In this document: piece by piece, positions 18,329 through 27,995 of the stretch
Layout of the letters: the number at the start of each line of letters is the position of its first letter
Numbering within the stretch: position 1 is the stretch's first letter
Origin: Ignavibacteriales bacterium
GTDB taxonomy: Bacteria > Bacteroidota > Ignavibacteria > Ignavibacteriales > Ignavibacteriaceae
Direction of reading: 5' to 3'
DNA: 64,000 bases
Assembly (NCBI GenBank): GCA_016700155.1
Contig: CP065001.1
Location: 2,108,001-2,172,000, forward strand
Notes under the pieces: model-generated
Databases searched by the model: none
Told to the model about the DNA's origin: nothing
What the model saw: the letters and a program-made list of their open reading frames with translations, nothing else
Position numbers and translations under genes: made by a program

Positions 18329-20422
18329 TTATTTAATAATTAAAAATTTTCCTTTTTTAATTTCGCCGTTCGAATTATTCTTAACCGTAAAAAGATATAA
18401 ACCTGTAGCAATCGCCTGATCATTATCTGTCAACAGGTCCCAGGCATGTTCACCACCGGCAAATTTCTGCTTACCGTCATTAGCATAGTTTTCAAACCAG
18501 CTTAAATCCGAACCATTACTTTCTTTGTTATGCTGAATTCTTTTAATCACATCACCGGCTAAAGTATAAATTGTTATTTCACACTCCGCAGGAAGATTAA
18601 AGAAATAAATTTTTCTCAACCTTTCCGATGAACCATCCCATATTGCGTTTGCATAATACGGATTGGGATAAACACCAACTTCTAAATTTGCATCCTCCGA
18701 TGATGGAGTACCGGGAAGTATTCTTTCAAAATTTGCAAGAGGACTTGATTCGAGTACATCAAGTTCATTTGCCGGATCGCCTTCATCAAATGCTGCAACA
18801 GAAAAAATATACTGCCAGCCGTTTAGTAAGTTCGGAACTTCATAACGATACCGGTACTCAACAGGATCATTTGGAAATGTTACCGGCTGTTCCAGTCTTA
18901 CGTAAGAAAATCCCGTATTGTATCCGACATCATTGTCAGTGCTGTCAAACTGAGCCTGCAGAACCATTGCACCGCGAATATCCTGAGTTTCAGTAAGATC
19001 AAATCCTGCCTGAGTTCTATAAATTTTATATCCCTCAAAATCTCTCAGTCCCGAAATTGGATCAACAGAATTTTCCGCGCGATCATCCCAATAAATAATT
19101 GCTTTCTGATTTTCCGGAACCACTTTAACAATAGGCGGTGTTGGCGGAGATGGAAGAATGTATCTCGTAATTTTCCCATTGCCGTCAAGATCTTCACCGC
19201 TATCCAGAATACCGTTGCGGTTTCTGTCTTCACCAAAATAAGCGCGCAAAGCCCAGTCAGCATTTGAATAAAGATTTATCTTTTGTTCTTCCGTATCTAA
19301 AGCAGCAGGATCATCGCCAAATTTTTTAGCGCACACTATTGCAAACACAACATTGATCGAATCACCGGGAGCGAGTGTTGTAAAAGGTCCGTTGGAAATA
19401 AGCATTGATCTGTTTGACGGAACTTTTAGCGTGTTGGGGTCTATTCCCTTCTTCCAACGGTTTTGTCCACCAAAATATCCTGACAGTTTTCTATACCTTC
19501 CTAAATCATCCTGAGGCGCAAAGAAATTCGGGTCATCAGTATTTCTGAATTGCCAGCTAACAAAGTTTACTGTCGATGCTGTATCCTGTCCAAGTATTAC
19601 TTTCGCCGGCAATACAGGATCTGAACCGAGTGATTGAACTCCTACATAGCTATCTGTAAAACCAGGATCTCCTGTTGCATCGAATTCATACGCAATTTTT
19701 ATTGAATCGTTATAACCATTTCCACCCTTGTTAAAGAAAGCACTGCCAGATGGTCTGCCGGTAACCCTGGTATTTCTTACAACAGCATCAGTCCATAAAC
19801 CTACATATACACTATCGATCGGTGAATTCGACGCATTTTTAATTGTGTAATTCATAATCACAAAAAAATCTGAGAACGGAAAATTCCAGTTATAAACTTC
19901 CTGATGAACAACTACACCAAGAGGTTCATGTCCTTCTATTATTTCCCCATTCGCAAGGGTTCTGTTTGAATCGGTAAAATCCATAACAAAATCCTGGTGT
20001 GAAATTGCTAGTGGACTATAAAAAGATGATTCAAACAAAGAAGATCTTTCCTGGATCATCGAACCATCCTCATTAGTATACTCAAAACCGCCTCCTCTTG
20101 CAGAAACCGAAGAAGCGTCAACTGATGCAGTCGTAACGAATTGGATACTATTTTTTACACCACCAATCCATAGCCCTCCATCAAATATATGTTCAATGCC
20201 GCTGCCTAACGGGTACTCACAATTCGGTTGATCCGGCCATAAAGAAAAACCATGACCATACATTCCAAAATTTGTAAGTGTTAATCCAAGGTTACCGATA
20301 TTTGTAAACTTAGAATTATCATCATCTAATGTTTTGAATATTTTATTTTCGTTTCCGCCGGAGGTTTGAGCGTAAAGAAGAAATGAGGAGCACAGTAGTA
20401 CAGTTAGTAAATGTTTAATCAT
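18329..20422 (-). CDS. Large secreted protein of unknown function, probable T9SS cargo
   Basis: A 697-residue protein with a signal peptide (ends LLYAQ). I do not recognise a domain family for the N-terminal 400 residues, which are rich in beta-type sequence with Asp/Asn/Gly loops (DRNRNGILDSGEDLDGNGK resembles a calcium-binding dockerin-like loop). A fibronectin III-like segment follows (IIYWDDRAENSVDP, GLRDFEGYKIYRT). The C-terminus resembles a T9SS sorting domain but has VYPNPYY instead of NYPNPFNP, ending KKGKFLIIK. It is the first gene of the export locus and lies 12 bases upstream of the OB-fold protein gene. Confidence 0.8.
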   Translation of the reverse strand: MIKHLLTVLLCSSFLLYAQTSGGNENKIFKTLDDDNSKFTNIGNLGLTLTNFGMYGHGFSLWPDQPNCEYPLGSGIEHIFDGGLWIGGVKNSIQFVTTASVDASSVSARGGGFEYTNEDGSMIQERSSLFESSFYSPLAISHQDFVMDFTDSNRTLANGEIIEGHEPLGVVVHQEVYNWNFPFSDFFVIMNYTIKNASNSPIDSVYVGLWTDAVVRNTRVTGRPSGSAFFNKGGNGYNDSIKIAYEFDATGDPGFTDSYVGVQSLGSDPVLPAKVILGQDTASTVNFVSWQFRNTDDPNFFAPQDDLGRYRKLSGYFGGQNRWKKGIDPNTLKVPSNRSMLISNGPFTTLAPGDSINVVFAIVCAKKFGDDPAALDTEEQKINLYSNADWALRAYFGEDRNRNGILDSGEDLDGNGKITRYILPSPPTPPIVKVVPENQKAIIYWDDRAENSVDPISGLRDFEGYKIYRTQAGFDLTETQDIRGAMVLQAQFDSTDNDVGYNTGFSYVRLEQPVTFPNDPVEYRYRYEVPNLLNGWQYIFSVAAFDEGDPANELDVLESSPLANFERILPGTPSSEDANLEVGVYPNPYYANAIWDGSSERLRKIYFFNLPAECEITIYTLAGDVIKRIQHNKESNGSDLSWFENYANDGKQKFAGGEHAWDLLTDNDQAIATGLYLFTVKNNSNGEIKKGKFLIIK

Positions 20423-20524
20423 TAAAAACCGGTGAATAGAAATAGTTTGATTTTTTGCGGAGTAAAAATAAGCAGATTATACTTATTAAAAAATTAAATA
20501 ATTGTTACTAATTAAAAATAATTG

Positions 20525-21430
20525 CTAAAAAATTGCACGCGCATGTTTATCAGCCTGGTATGAACTCCGAACAAGTGGCGAAGATTCAACGATTCTGAAG
20601 CCGAGTTTTAATCCCTCTTCTTTGTAAATTTTGAATTCATCCGGTGTAACAAACCTGTCAACCGGTAAATGCAATTTTGTCGGCTGAAGATATTGACCGA
20701 TCGTTAATATGTCACAACCGTGTTCTACTAAATCTTTCATCAATGCCAAAACTTCATCAGTAGTTTCGCCAATGCCGACCATGATTCCGCTTTTTGTTTT
20801 TAATCCTTTGTTCTTAAACCATCTGACCAGTTCAAGACTTCTTTCATACTTTGCCTGCGGACGAACAGCATGATACAATCTTGGAACTGTTTCAAGGTTA
20901 TGATTTAGAATATCAGGCGGGTTTTGCATAATGATACTAAATGCATGTTCTTCGCCTTTAAAATCAGGGATGAGAATTTCTATTGTACAATCCGGTTTTT
21001 CATTTCGTATCAATCTTACAGTTTCCGAGAAGATTGACGCGCCGCCATCTTTCAATTCATCACGATTTACTGATGTAATAACAACGTGCCGTAAGTCCAG
21101 TTCAATAACTGAATCAGCAACTCTTCTTGGTTCATTCAGATCAAGTTCATTTGGGATACCGACTTTTATATTACAGAAACCGCAGCTTCTTGTACACGTA
21201 TCACCGAGTATCATAAATGTAGCTGTCCTGTGATTCCAGCATTCAGCTATGTTCGGACATCTTGCTTCTTCACAAACTGTGTTGAGTTTGTTCCGTCTCA
21301 TCATGTTGAGAACATCGGAATAATTTTCTCCGACTGGAAGTTTTACTTTAAGCCATTCCGGTCTTTTTCCAAGAGGCGTTTTATTTTTTTCTGCTTCTTC
21401 TTTAAATGCGCGTTGATGCTGATTTATCAT
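20525..21430 (-). CDS. lipA: Lipoyl synthase
   Basis: Radical SAM enzyme that inserts two sulfurs into protein-bound octanoyl groups to form lipoyl cofactors. At 301 residues it is full length. The auxiliary cluster ligands C53, C58 and C64 (VCEEARCPNIAEC) and the radical SAM ligands C79, C83 and C86 (CTRSCGFC) are present, as is the C-terminal RSSY motif that binds the auxiliary cluster. It is encoded 12 bases downstream of the E2 gene, whose two lipoyl domains are its likely substrates, and in the same block as lipB. Confidence 0.97.
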   Translation of the reverse strand: MINQHQRAFKEEAEKNKTPLGKRPEWLKVKLPVGENYSDVLNMMRRNKLNTVCEEARCPNIAECWNHRTATFMILGDTCTRSCGFCNIKVGIPNELDLNEPRRVADSVIELDLRHVVITSVNRDELKDGGASIFSETVRLIRNEKPDCTIEILIPDFKGEEHAFSIIMQNPPDILNHNLETVPRLYHAVRPQAKYERSLELVRWFKNKGLKTKSGIMVGIGETTDEVLALMKDLVEHGCDILTIGQYLQPTKLHLPVDRFVTPDEFKIYKEEGLKLGFRIVESSPLVRSSYQADKHARAIF

Positions 21431-21442
21431 AAAGTCTTTCCA

Positions 21443-23116
21443 CTATACATTAGTGCTGTCAAAATTCTCAAGAGATTCTTTTAAATGTTTTAAGAATAAA
21501 CCGCCTAACATTCCATCCACCAACCTGTGGTCGTGTGAAAGTGTTAAAGCCATTACCGGTTTTATTGCAATTGTGTCGTTGCCGTCAACTTCAACAACAA
21601 CAGGTTTCTTAACAACTGTTCCAACACCAAGTATAGCTACTTCCGGCTGGTTTATAATCGGTGTTCCGAATATCGTTCCGAACACACCATAATTTGTAAT
21701 TGTAAATGTTCCGTTTGAGATATCATCCGGAGTAAGCTTTTTATTTCTTGCTCTGAACGCTAAATCATTAATTGATTTTGCCAGACCGATAATATTTTTT
21801 TCGCCTGCACCTTTTATGTTTGGAACAATTAGTCCTGTCGGTTCAATTGCAACAGCTATACCTAGATTGATGTATTTCTTTTTAAGTATTGTTGAACCAT
21901 CAATCGTTGAATTGATAAGCGAATATTCTTTCAAAGCCCTCACAACAGCATGAGCAATGAAAGGCATATATGTCAATTTAACTCCTTCATTCTTTTGATA
22001 TTCATCTTTCTTTGCTTGAATGAATTTATAAATTCGGCTCATATCAACTTCAAGCATTGCTGAAACGTGAACCGATGTATCACGGCTTGCAACCATGTGT
22101 TGCATAATTTTCTGCCTGATGTTATCCATCGGAATTTTTTCAACATCTGCGGATGAATAAACAGTCTGGCTTTGCGGCATTGTAAATGAAGGCGCCGGCG
22201 CTGCTGTAACAGGTTCTTTCTTCTTTACTGTTTCTACTTTTTGTGTGCCTCTGTTAGAAACGTAACCAAGTATATCTTTTTTTGTTACACGACCTTCAAG
22301 TCCGCTGCCGGGAATTCTTTCAAGTTCCTGCAAAGAAACTTTTTCCTTGTTTGCAATACTTAGTACCAAAGGTGAATAGAATCTGTCTGACTGAATTTTT
22401 CCTTCTTCACTTATAGAAACATTTGAAAAGTTATCGTGCATAGAAACGGGTTCTGCTTTTGTTTCAACTTTTTTCTCTTCAGTTTTAACAGAAACAGGCT
22501 TCTGAGGAATAGCTCCGGTAGTAGATAACTTTGCAACGATAGTGCCCACTTCAACTGTTTCCTGCTCACCGACTAATATTTCTGCAAGCAGTCCATCTTC
22601 CGGTGAAGGAACTTCTGTATCAACTTTATCTGTGCTGATCTCAAATACAGTTTCGTCTTTCTTAATCTTGTCACCTACTTTTTTATGCCACTTGATTATT
22701 GTTCCTTCCATCACTGATTCACCCATCTTAGGCATTGCAATTTCGATTAGTCCTGATGAAGCGCTTGGTTGTGTTTGCTGTGTTTCCACCATTTTATTCT
22801 CAACAGGTGTTTCAACAACTGGAGTAGCTTCTTCTTTAATCTCCGGTTTTTCTGTTTTAACAGGAGTTGCAGATGCAGCTTCCCCGCTTGCATTTAATAC
22901 TGCAACAGCGGTTCCAACTTCAACAGTATCACCTTCATTAACGAATATGTCTGTTAATACTCCGTCAGCGGGTGAAGGAATTTCCGTATCAACTTTGTCT
23001 GTACTTATTTCAAAAATTATTTCATCGCGTTTAACCGCATCACCTTTTTTCTTATGCCATTTGATGATGGTTCCTTCATTTACACTCTCACCCATTTTGG
23101 GCATTATGATTTCCAT
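21443..23116 (-). CDS. Dihydrolipoyl acyltransferase (E2) of a 2-oxoacid dehydrogenase complex
   Basis: Core acyltransferase, 557 residues. Two lipoyl domains carry the modifiable lysines K41 (DKVDTEIP) and K164 (DKVDTEVP). A proline/alanine-rich linker leads to a peripheral-subunit binding domain (about 246-287, FYSPLVLSIA ... GSGLEGRVTKKDI). The catalytic domain ends with the His/Asp motif HRLVDG (H530, D534). A strong AGGAG site precedes the ATG. It cannot be assigned to pyruvate, branched-chain or 2-oxoglutarate specificity by eye; the fused E1 nearby favours the pyruvate/branched-chain group. A 300-base repeat-bearing gap separates it from the E1 gene. Confidence 0.93.
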   Translation of the reverse strand: MEIIMPKMGESVNEGTIIKWHKKKGDAVKRDEIIFEISTDKVDTEIPSPADGVLTDIFVNEGDTVEVGTAVAVLNASGEAASATPVKTEKPEIKEEATPVVETPVENKMVETQQTQPSASSGLIEIAMPKMGESVMEGTIIKWHKKVGDKIKKDETVFEISTDKVDTEVPSPEDGLLAEILVGEQETVEVGTIVAKLSTTGAIPQKPVSVKTEEKKVETKAEPVSMHDNFSNVSISEEGKIQSDRFYSPLVLSIANKEKVSLQELERIPGSGLEGRVTKKDILGYVSNRGTQKVETVKKKEPVTAAPAPSFTMPQSQTVYSSADVEKIPMDNIRQKIMQHMVASRDTSVHVSAMLEVDMSRIYKFIQAKKDEYQKNEGVKLTYMPFIAHAVVRALKEYSLINSTIDGSTILKKKYINLGIAVAIEPTGLIVPNIKGAGEKNIIGLAKSINDLAFRARNKKLTPDDISNGTFTITNYGVFGTIFGTPIINQPEVAILGVGTVVKKPVVVEVDGNDTIAIKPVMALTLSHDHRLVDGMLGGLFLKHLKESLENFDSTNV

Positions 23117-23137
23117 GGTGTCTCCTGGTTTGGAATC

Positions 23138-23436
23138 AGGCTAAGGCAAAGGCTTAGGCTGAGTTTATTAATTTTCAATTGTTTGTATCAATGCGTTTAG
23201 TTCTTGAGTAATCAACCTTTGATGATTATTGTTTTTCTTTCACTATGATCTATATCGCCCCTACGGGGCTTTAGGAAACTTATTATTTTATATTTTATAA
23301 ATATTCGACTCCTACGGAGTCGTCATTGACTAAGAAATATTTATCATTAAGCCAACACATTTTTGCCAAACCGGCATTGAAGTAAAATCAGGATATTTCA
23401 TTCAATCCTCTAAGCCTTCGCCTCATCCTTAGCCTT
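23138..23436. repeat. Palindromic repeat element between E1 and E2 genes (MITE-like)
   Basis: The 324-base gap 23117-23440 carries no gene. Its edges are imperfect inverted copies of an AGGCTAAGG...AAGGCTTAG block (23138-23163 and 23410-23436). Inside are two short hairpins with the same CCTACGG core: GCCCC-TAC-GGGGC at 23257-23269 and CGACTCC-TAC-GGAGTCG at 23306-23322. This layout resembles a small non-autonomous or REP-type element. No coding capacity was seen in it. Confidence 0.5.
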
Positions 23437-23440
23437 AATC

Positions 23441-25579
23441 TCAATATTCCAAAAGTGACTTTATTCCTCTATAAATCTCATCTCTATTCGGAAGTATAAC
23501 ACTTTCAAGTACTGGTGAATAAGGGATATGAGAATCTTTCGCCGCGATTCTTCTTACTGGTCCGTCTAAATATTTAAAACAATTATCTGAAACTCTTGCT
23601 GCAATCTCAGCGCCGAATCCGCCTGTAAAAGTATCTTCATGAATTACAACTGCTTTATTCGTTTTCTTTACTGAGTTATAAATTGTTTCTTCATCAATTG
23701 GAATTATTGTTCGAAGGTCAATCACTTCAACAGAGTGTCCTTCATCTTCAAGTTTTTTTGCAGCAAGTACCGCATCCCACAAACAAACACCGTATGAGAT
23801 AACTGTTAAGTCACTTCCTTCCTTAACTACTTTTGCTTTACCAAACGGAAGTAAATAATTTTCATCTGGTTCATGAGTAATTGCATAACTTTGTCTGTAT
23901 AATCCTTTATGTTCACAGAATAAAACAGGATCGTTAATTCTGCATGCGGTTTTTAGTAATCCTTTTGCATCTGCGGCGTTAGAAGGATAAGCGATAAAAA
24001 TTCCCGGAACGTGTGCGAATATTGATTCAATATTCTGACTATGATATAATCCGCCGTGGATATAACCGCCAACAGCAACACGTGTAACAACCGGTGATGT
24101 CCAGACATTGTTTGAGCGATAACGGATCGTTGCAAGTTCATCCTTCATCTGCATGAATGCAGGCCAGATGTAATCACCGAATTGAATCTCAACAACAGGT
24201 TTTAAACCTGCAGTTGCCATTCCAACAGCGACACCCATTATACTTGCTTCAGCTAAAGGTGAATTGAAAACTCTGTCATCACCAAAAGCAGTTGATAAAC
24301 CTTTTGTTGCGGTGAAAACTCCGCCTTTACCATCCGCAATGTCTTCACCAAAGATGAACATTTTATCATTTGCTTTCATCTCTTCGTGAAGTGCATGATT
24401 GATAGCATCAACCATAACAATTTTTTGTCCTGACGGTTCTGTTGTTTCATAAGGAAGTGATTCTTTAAATCCGCTTTCATCATAAACAAATCTTGCCGCA
24501 TCTTTTATATCAGGATCAGCGGCTTTCATTGCATCATCAGAAGCATCGCTTACAATTGATGATGCTTCATTTTTCATCGATTCGTATTTACCTGAAGTTA
24601 TAATGCCCTTATTGATCATATATTCTGCAAGCTGTTCAATAGGACAACGTTTTGCTTCTTCTTCAAGTTCATCATGATCTCTGTATTTTTTCTGATCATC
24701 AGATGAAGAATGTGATTGCAGTCTTATAACTTCAGCTTCAATCAGTGCCGGACCTTTTCCGCTTTTGATATATTCAATTGCTTTTTGTACTGCTTCATAA
24801 GATTCAAAAAAATTCGTTCCGTCTATTTTCACAGATAGCAGGTTGTGAAAACCTTTCATCATCTCAGCGACTGAATTATCCTTACCTCCGCTTTGCCTGT
24901 GAACAGGTACTGATATCGCGTACTTGTTATTCTGTATAACAAAAAGCACCGGAAGTTTTTCCCTGCTCGCCCAGTTAACAGCTTCGTGAAATTCACCCTG
25001 GCTTGTAGTGCCTTCACCGCTGCTTACATAAGAAATATTATTTTCACCTTTTCGTACTGATGCTAAAGCTGTTCCGACAGCTTGTAAAAATTGTGTACCG
25101 GTCGGTGATGATTGAGATGGAAGATTAAATCTTTTTGAACCCCAATGTGTAGGCAACTGTCTTCCGCCGCTTGCAGGATCATCAGCTTTTGCAAAACATT
25201 GCAAGAAAAATTCTTCAGGAGTTACTCCGGCAGTAAGCACTAATCCCATATCACGATAGTAAGGAAATAACCAGTCCTTATTTGGTTCAAGCTGAAGTCC
25301 TGTTGCGACTTGAATTGCTTCGTGTCCGGCACCTGCAATGTGGAAGAATGTTTTTCCCTGTCGCAGTAAATTCATTGCACGGTTGTCAATGGCTCTTGAC
25401 GTAAGCATTAGCTGAAGTACATTCAACAAAAATTCATTACTGAAATTTTCAGTTGATGTACTTTGCGTTTTTACTTTTTCAGCTTCTTTACCGTTTGAAT
25501 TATCTTTGTTCATATTTTTCATTTTATCATTCTTCTTTTTAAGGCTGGCTATTTCAGTGTTGTTTTTTTTCGCCATCAT
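23441..25579 (-). CDS. Fused E1 alpha/beta 2-oxoacid dehydrogenase
   Basis: Thiamine-diphosphate-dependent decarboxylase component of a 2-oxoacid dehydrogenase complex with both E1 subunits in one 712-residue chain. A Lys/Asn-rich tail of about 45 residues precedes the alpha half, which has the TPP motif region from GEGTTSQGEF to QNNKYAIS (188-223). The beta half starts near 385 (KIVMVDAINHALHEEM) and contains FGEDIADGKGG and the FNSPLAEASIMG motif. Fused E1s of this form are common for branched-chain or pyruvate substrates in Bacteroidota; specificity is unresolved. It is followed by the E2 gene after a repeat element, and lipB lies just upstream. Confidence 0.93.
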   Translation of the reverse strand: MMAKKNNTEIASLKKKNDKMKNMNKDNSNGKEAEKVKTQSTSTENFSNEFLLNVLQLMLTSRAIDNRAMNLLRQGKTFFHIAGAGHEAIQVATGLQLEPNKDWLFPYYRDMGLVLTAGVTPEEFFLQCFAKADDPASGGRQLPTHWGSKRFNLPSQSSPTGTQFLQAVGTALASVRKGENNISYVSSGEGTTSQGEFHEAVNWASREKLPVLFVIQNNKYAISVPVHRQSGGKDNSVAEMMKGFHNLLSVKIDGTNFFESYEAVQKAIEYIKSGKGPALIEAEVIRLQSHSSSDDQKKYRDHDELEEEAKRCPIEQLAEYMINKGIITSGKYESMKNEASSIVSDASDDAMKAADPDIKDAARFVYDESGFKESLPYETTEPSGQKIVMVDAINHALHEEMKANDKMFIFGEDIADGKGGVFTATKGLSTAFGDDRVFNSPLAEASIMGVAVGMATAGLKPVVEIQFGDYIWPAFMQMKDELATIRYRSNNVWTSPVVTRVAVGGYIHGGLYHSQNIESIFAHVPGIFIAYPSNAADAKGLLKTACRINDPVLFCEHKGLYRQSYAITHEPDENYLLPFGKAKVVKEGSDLTVISYGVCLWDAVLAAKKLEDEGHSVEVIDLRTIIPIDEETIYNSVKKTNKAVVIHEDTFTGGFGAEIAARVSDNCFKYLDGPVRRIAAKDSHIPYSPVLESVILPNRDEIYRGIKSLLEY

Positions 25580-25590
25580 AAACCTTTCTA

Positions 25591-26295
25591 TTACTTGTTC
25601 TGATGTATTAGTTGGGACAAGTTGTTAATCTCATTACTCTCAACATTTGAGTAATCGAAAAACTCAGTAAAATGATTTAAAATTTTTTGTTTCACTTCGT
25701 GCAGTTCAATCGGATTTCCGGTTTCCTTTGAGAGTGAAGTTACTCCCTTCTCTTTTATTCCGCAAGGAATTATTCCGTTGAACAATTCGAGATCTGTATT
25801 AACATTGAATGCGAATCCGTGCATCGTTATCCATCTCGAAACTTTGATACCTATCGCGGCAATTTTTCTGTCTTCAATCCAGACGCCTGTGTATGCGCTG
25901 TTTCTTGTTCCTGTCAATCCGTATTCAGCGCAGGTTTGAATTAATATTTCTTCAAGTCCGCGTAAATATTTATGAGTGTCTTTTCGCCAATCATTTAAAT
26001 TGATGATCGGGTATCCAACGATCTGACCGGGACCGTGATATGTAATATCTCCGCCGCGGTCAATGTCATATACTTTAATGTTTTTTTTAGAAAGATATTC
26101 TGAATCACCAACAAGATTTTCCTTATCCGCAACTTTACCCAAAGTGTAAGTATGCGGATGTTCAAGAAGAATTAATGTATCAGGAATTTTTTCTTCATAC
26201 CGAAGTTGAAAAATTTCTTTCTGAAGATCCCATGCTTCCTGGTAATCAACAATTCCAAGGTCTAAGTAATTCAGTTTTTTAATTTTGTCAGACAA
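25591..26295 (-). CDS. lipB: Octanoyl-[ACP]:protein N-octanoyltransferase
   Basis: Transfers octanoate from acyl carrier protein to lipoyl domains, the step before LipA. Family motifs: GGDITYHGPGQIVGYPI, RNSAYTGVWIEDRKIAAIGIKVSR with the catalytic Lys, GFAFNVN, and the catalytic Cys in GIIPCGI. At 234 residues it is the usual size. It lies 11 bases upstream of the fused E1 gene, forming a functional block with lipA, E1, E2 and E3. A palindromic element separates it from the E3 gene. Confidence 0.96.
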   Translation of the reverse strand: MSDKIKKLNYLDLGIVDYQEAWDLQKEIFQLRYEEKIPDTLILLEHPHTYTLGKVADKENLVGDSEYLSKKNIKVYDIDRGGDITYHGPGQIVGYPIINLNDWRKDTHKYLRGLEEILIQTCAEYGLTGTRNSAYTGVWIEDRKIAAIGIKVSRWITMHGFAFNVNTDLELFNGIIPCGIKEKGVTSLSKETGNPIELHEVKQKILNHFTEFFDYSNVESNEINNLSQLIHQNK

Positions 26296-26343
26296 ATCTT
26301 TTCTTACTCTTAATCTTATTCTTGTTCTTCATTCTTAAAATCG

Positions 26344-26420
26344 GGTAGCCGCAGGCTTCAGCCTGCGTAGCGTTCCACTCAACCTGAACCTGTCCGACGC
26401 AGGCAGGGGTTGAGGCTACC
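26344..26420. repeat. REP-like nested palindrome between lpdA and lipB
   Basis: A 77-base element bounded by GGTAGCC and GGCTACC. It contains a perfect GCAGGCT-TC-AGCCTGC hairpin (26351-26366) and an inner pair CTCAACC (26378-26384) and GGTTGAG (26408-26414). The GCAGGCT/AGCCTGC hairpin resembles widespread repetitive extragenic palindromes that are moved by RAYT transposases. Confidence 0.6.
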
Positions 26421-26428
26421 AACTTTGT

Positions 26429-27832
26429 TCAAATATGAATTGCTTCACCATAGGCATTAGCTGCAGCTTCCATAATCGATTCAGATAATGTAGGATGTGC
26501 GTGAACTGTTTTGATTATTGAATGTCCTGTTGCTTCCAATGCTTTTGCTAATCCCATCTCAGCGATCAACTCGGTTGCTTCACTACCGATTATGTGCGCG
26601 CCGAGAATCTCACCATACTTTGCATCAAAAATTAATTTTACAAAACCATCACGCTCACCAACAGCGAATGCTTTTCCGCTTGCCATAAAAGGAAACTTAC
26701 CAACTTTAATTTCATATCCGGCTTCTTTGGCTTTTTCTTCTGTCAGACCAACACTCGCAACCTGAGGCTGGCAATATGTACAGCCCGGAATATTTTCATA
26801 ATTGATTGCAGGATTATTTATTCCTTTAATCTTCTCCACACAATGTATTCCTTCAGATGACGCAACGTGTGCAAGCCACGGCGGACCTATAACATCACCA
26901 ATGGCGTAAATACCTTTTATGTTCGTCTCGTAAGTTTCTTTGTTTACTTTGATGTGATTTTTATAAAGCTCAACCCCAAGCTGCTCAAGTCCAAAGCCTT
27001 CAACATTGCCTGTAACGCCGATCGCGTTAAGAACTTTATCAGCAGAGATTTCTTTCTTCTCTCCTTTTAAATTTACAACAACCCTGACTTTATTTCCTTT
27101 CACTTCAGCTTTTTCTACAGTTGCGCCGGTAAGGATTTCAATTCCTCTTTTACGAAAACTTTTTGCGAGAGTATCAGAAACTTCTTTGTCTTCAATCGGA
27201 AGAATTCTATCTAACATTTCTATAACTGTTACTTTTGTGCCAAGTACAGAATAGAAATATGCGAACTCGATTCCGATAGCACCTGCACCAACGACAATTA
27301 ATTCCTTTGGCTGTTCGGGAAGGTTCATTGCTTCGGTGCTTGTGATGATCATTTTGTTATCAACAGGAATGGATGGAACTGTTCTTGGTCTTGCGCCGGT
27401 TGAGATGATAATTTTATCTGCGGTTATTGTATCGGTTTTCTTTCCGTCTTTATCGAAGATTTCAATCTTATTTTTTGAAACGAGTTTACCGTAACCATGA
27501 AATCTTTCAGCTTTATATTTTTTAACGAGCATCTCTACATTTTTAGTGATGCGGTCTGAAATATCGCGGCTTCTTTTGATGATCTTGCTGAAATCAAAAT
27601 CAAGACCTTTTACAGAAATTCCAAAATCATCGGAATGGTTTTTTATTGTGTCGTAAATCTCTGCATTTTTCAAAAGTGATTTTGTAGGGATACAACCCCA
27701 GTTAAGACAGATTCCACCGAGACGGTCTTTGTCAATCACAGCGGTTTTGAATCCAAGTTGAGAGGCGCGTATTGCAGCAACATAACCGCCCGGACCACCG
27801 CCTAAAACAGCAATTTCGAAGTGTTTTTCCAT
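26429..27832 (-). CDS. lpdA: Dihydrolipoyl dehydrogenase (E3)
   Basis: FAD enzyme that reoxidises dihydrolipoyl groups and reduces NAD+. At 467 residues it is complete. Seen: N-terminal FAD-binding GGGPGGYVAA, the redox-active disulfide C42/C47 in GGICLNWGCIPTKS, the second Rossmann motif VVGAGAIGIEFAYFYS, the FAD motif YAIGDV, and the C-terminal catalytic His-Glu region HAHPTLSE. It lies upstream of lipB, E1, E2 and lipA in the same orientation and so supplies the E3 of this complex, although a REP-like element lies in between. Confidence 0.97.
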   Translation of the reverse strand: MEKHFEIAVLGGGPGGYVAAIRASQLGFKTAVIDKDRLGGICLNWGCIPTKSLLKNAEIYDTIKNHSDDFGISVKGLDFDFSKIIKRSRDISDRITKNVEMLVKKYKAERFHGYGKLVSKNKIEIFDKDGKKTDTITADKIIISTGARPRTVPSIPVDNKMIITSTEAMNLPEQPKELIVVGAGAIGIEFAYFYSVLGTKVTVIEMLDRILPIEDKEVSDTLAKSFRKRGIEILTGATVEKAEVKGNKVRVVVNLKGEKKEISADKVLNAIGVTGNVEGFGLEQLGVELYKNHIKVNKETYETNIKGIYAIGDVIGPPWLAHVASSEGIHCVEKIKGINNPAINYENIPGCTYCQPQVASVGLTEEKAKEAGYEIKVGKFPFMASGKAFAVGERDGFVKLIFDAKYGEILGAHIIGSEATELIAEMGLAKALEATGHSIIKTVHAHPTLSESIMEAAANAYGEAIHI

Positions 27833-27995
27833 TAAATTGAATTCCTGTAGATGATTTTTGAGGTTGGAAATATAGGTAAAGAGGATGTGAGATGAAAATT
27901 ATCGACGATGAATATTAAGATTTGGGAAATTGTTGTGACCGGGAAGTCATACTTAAGTTTTCAATCAGAAATAAATCACTCGGGAAAAATTTTCT

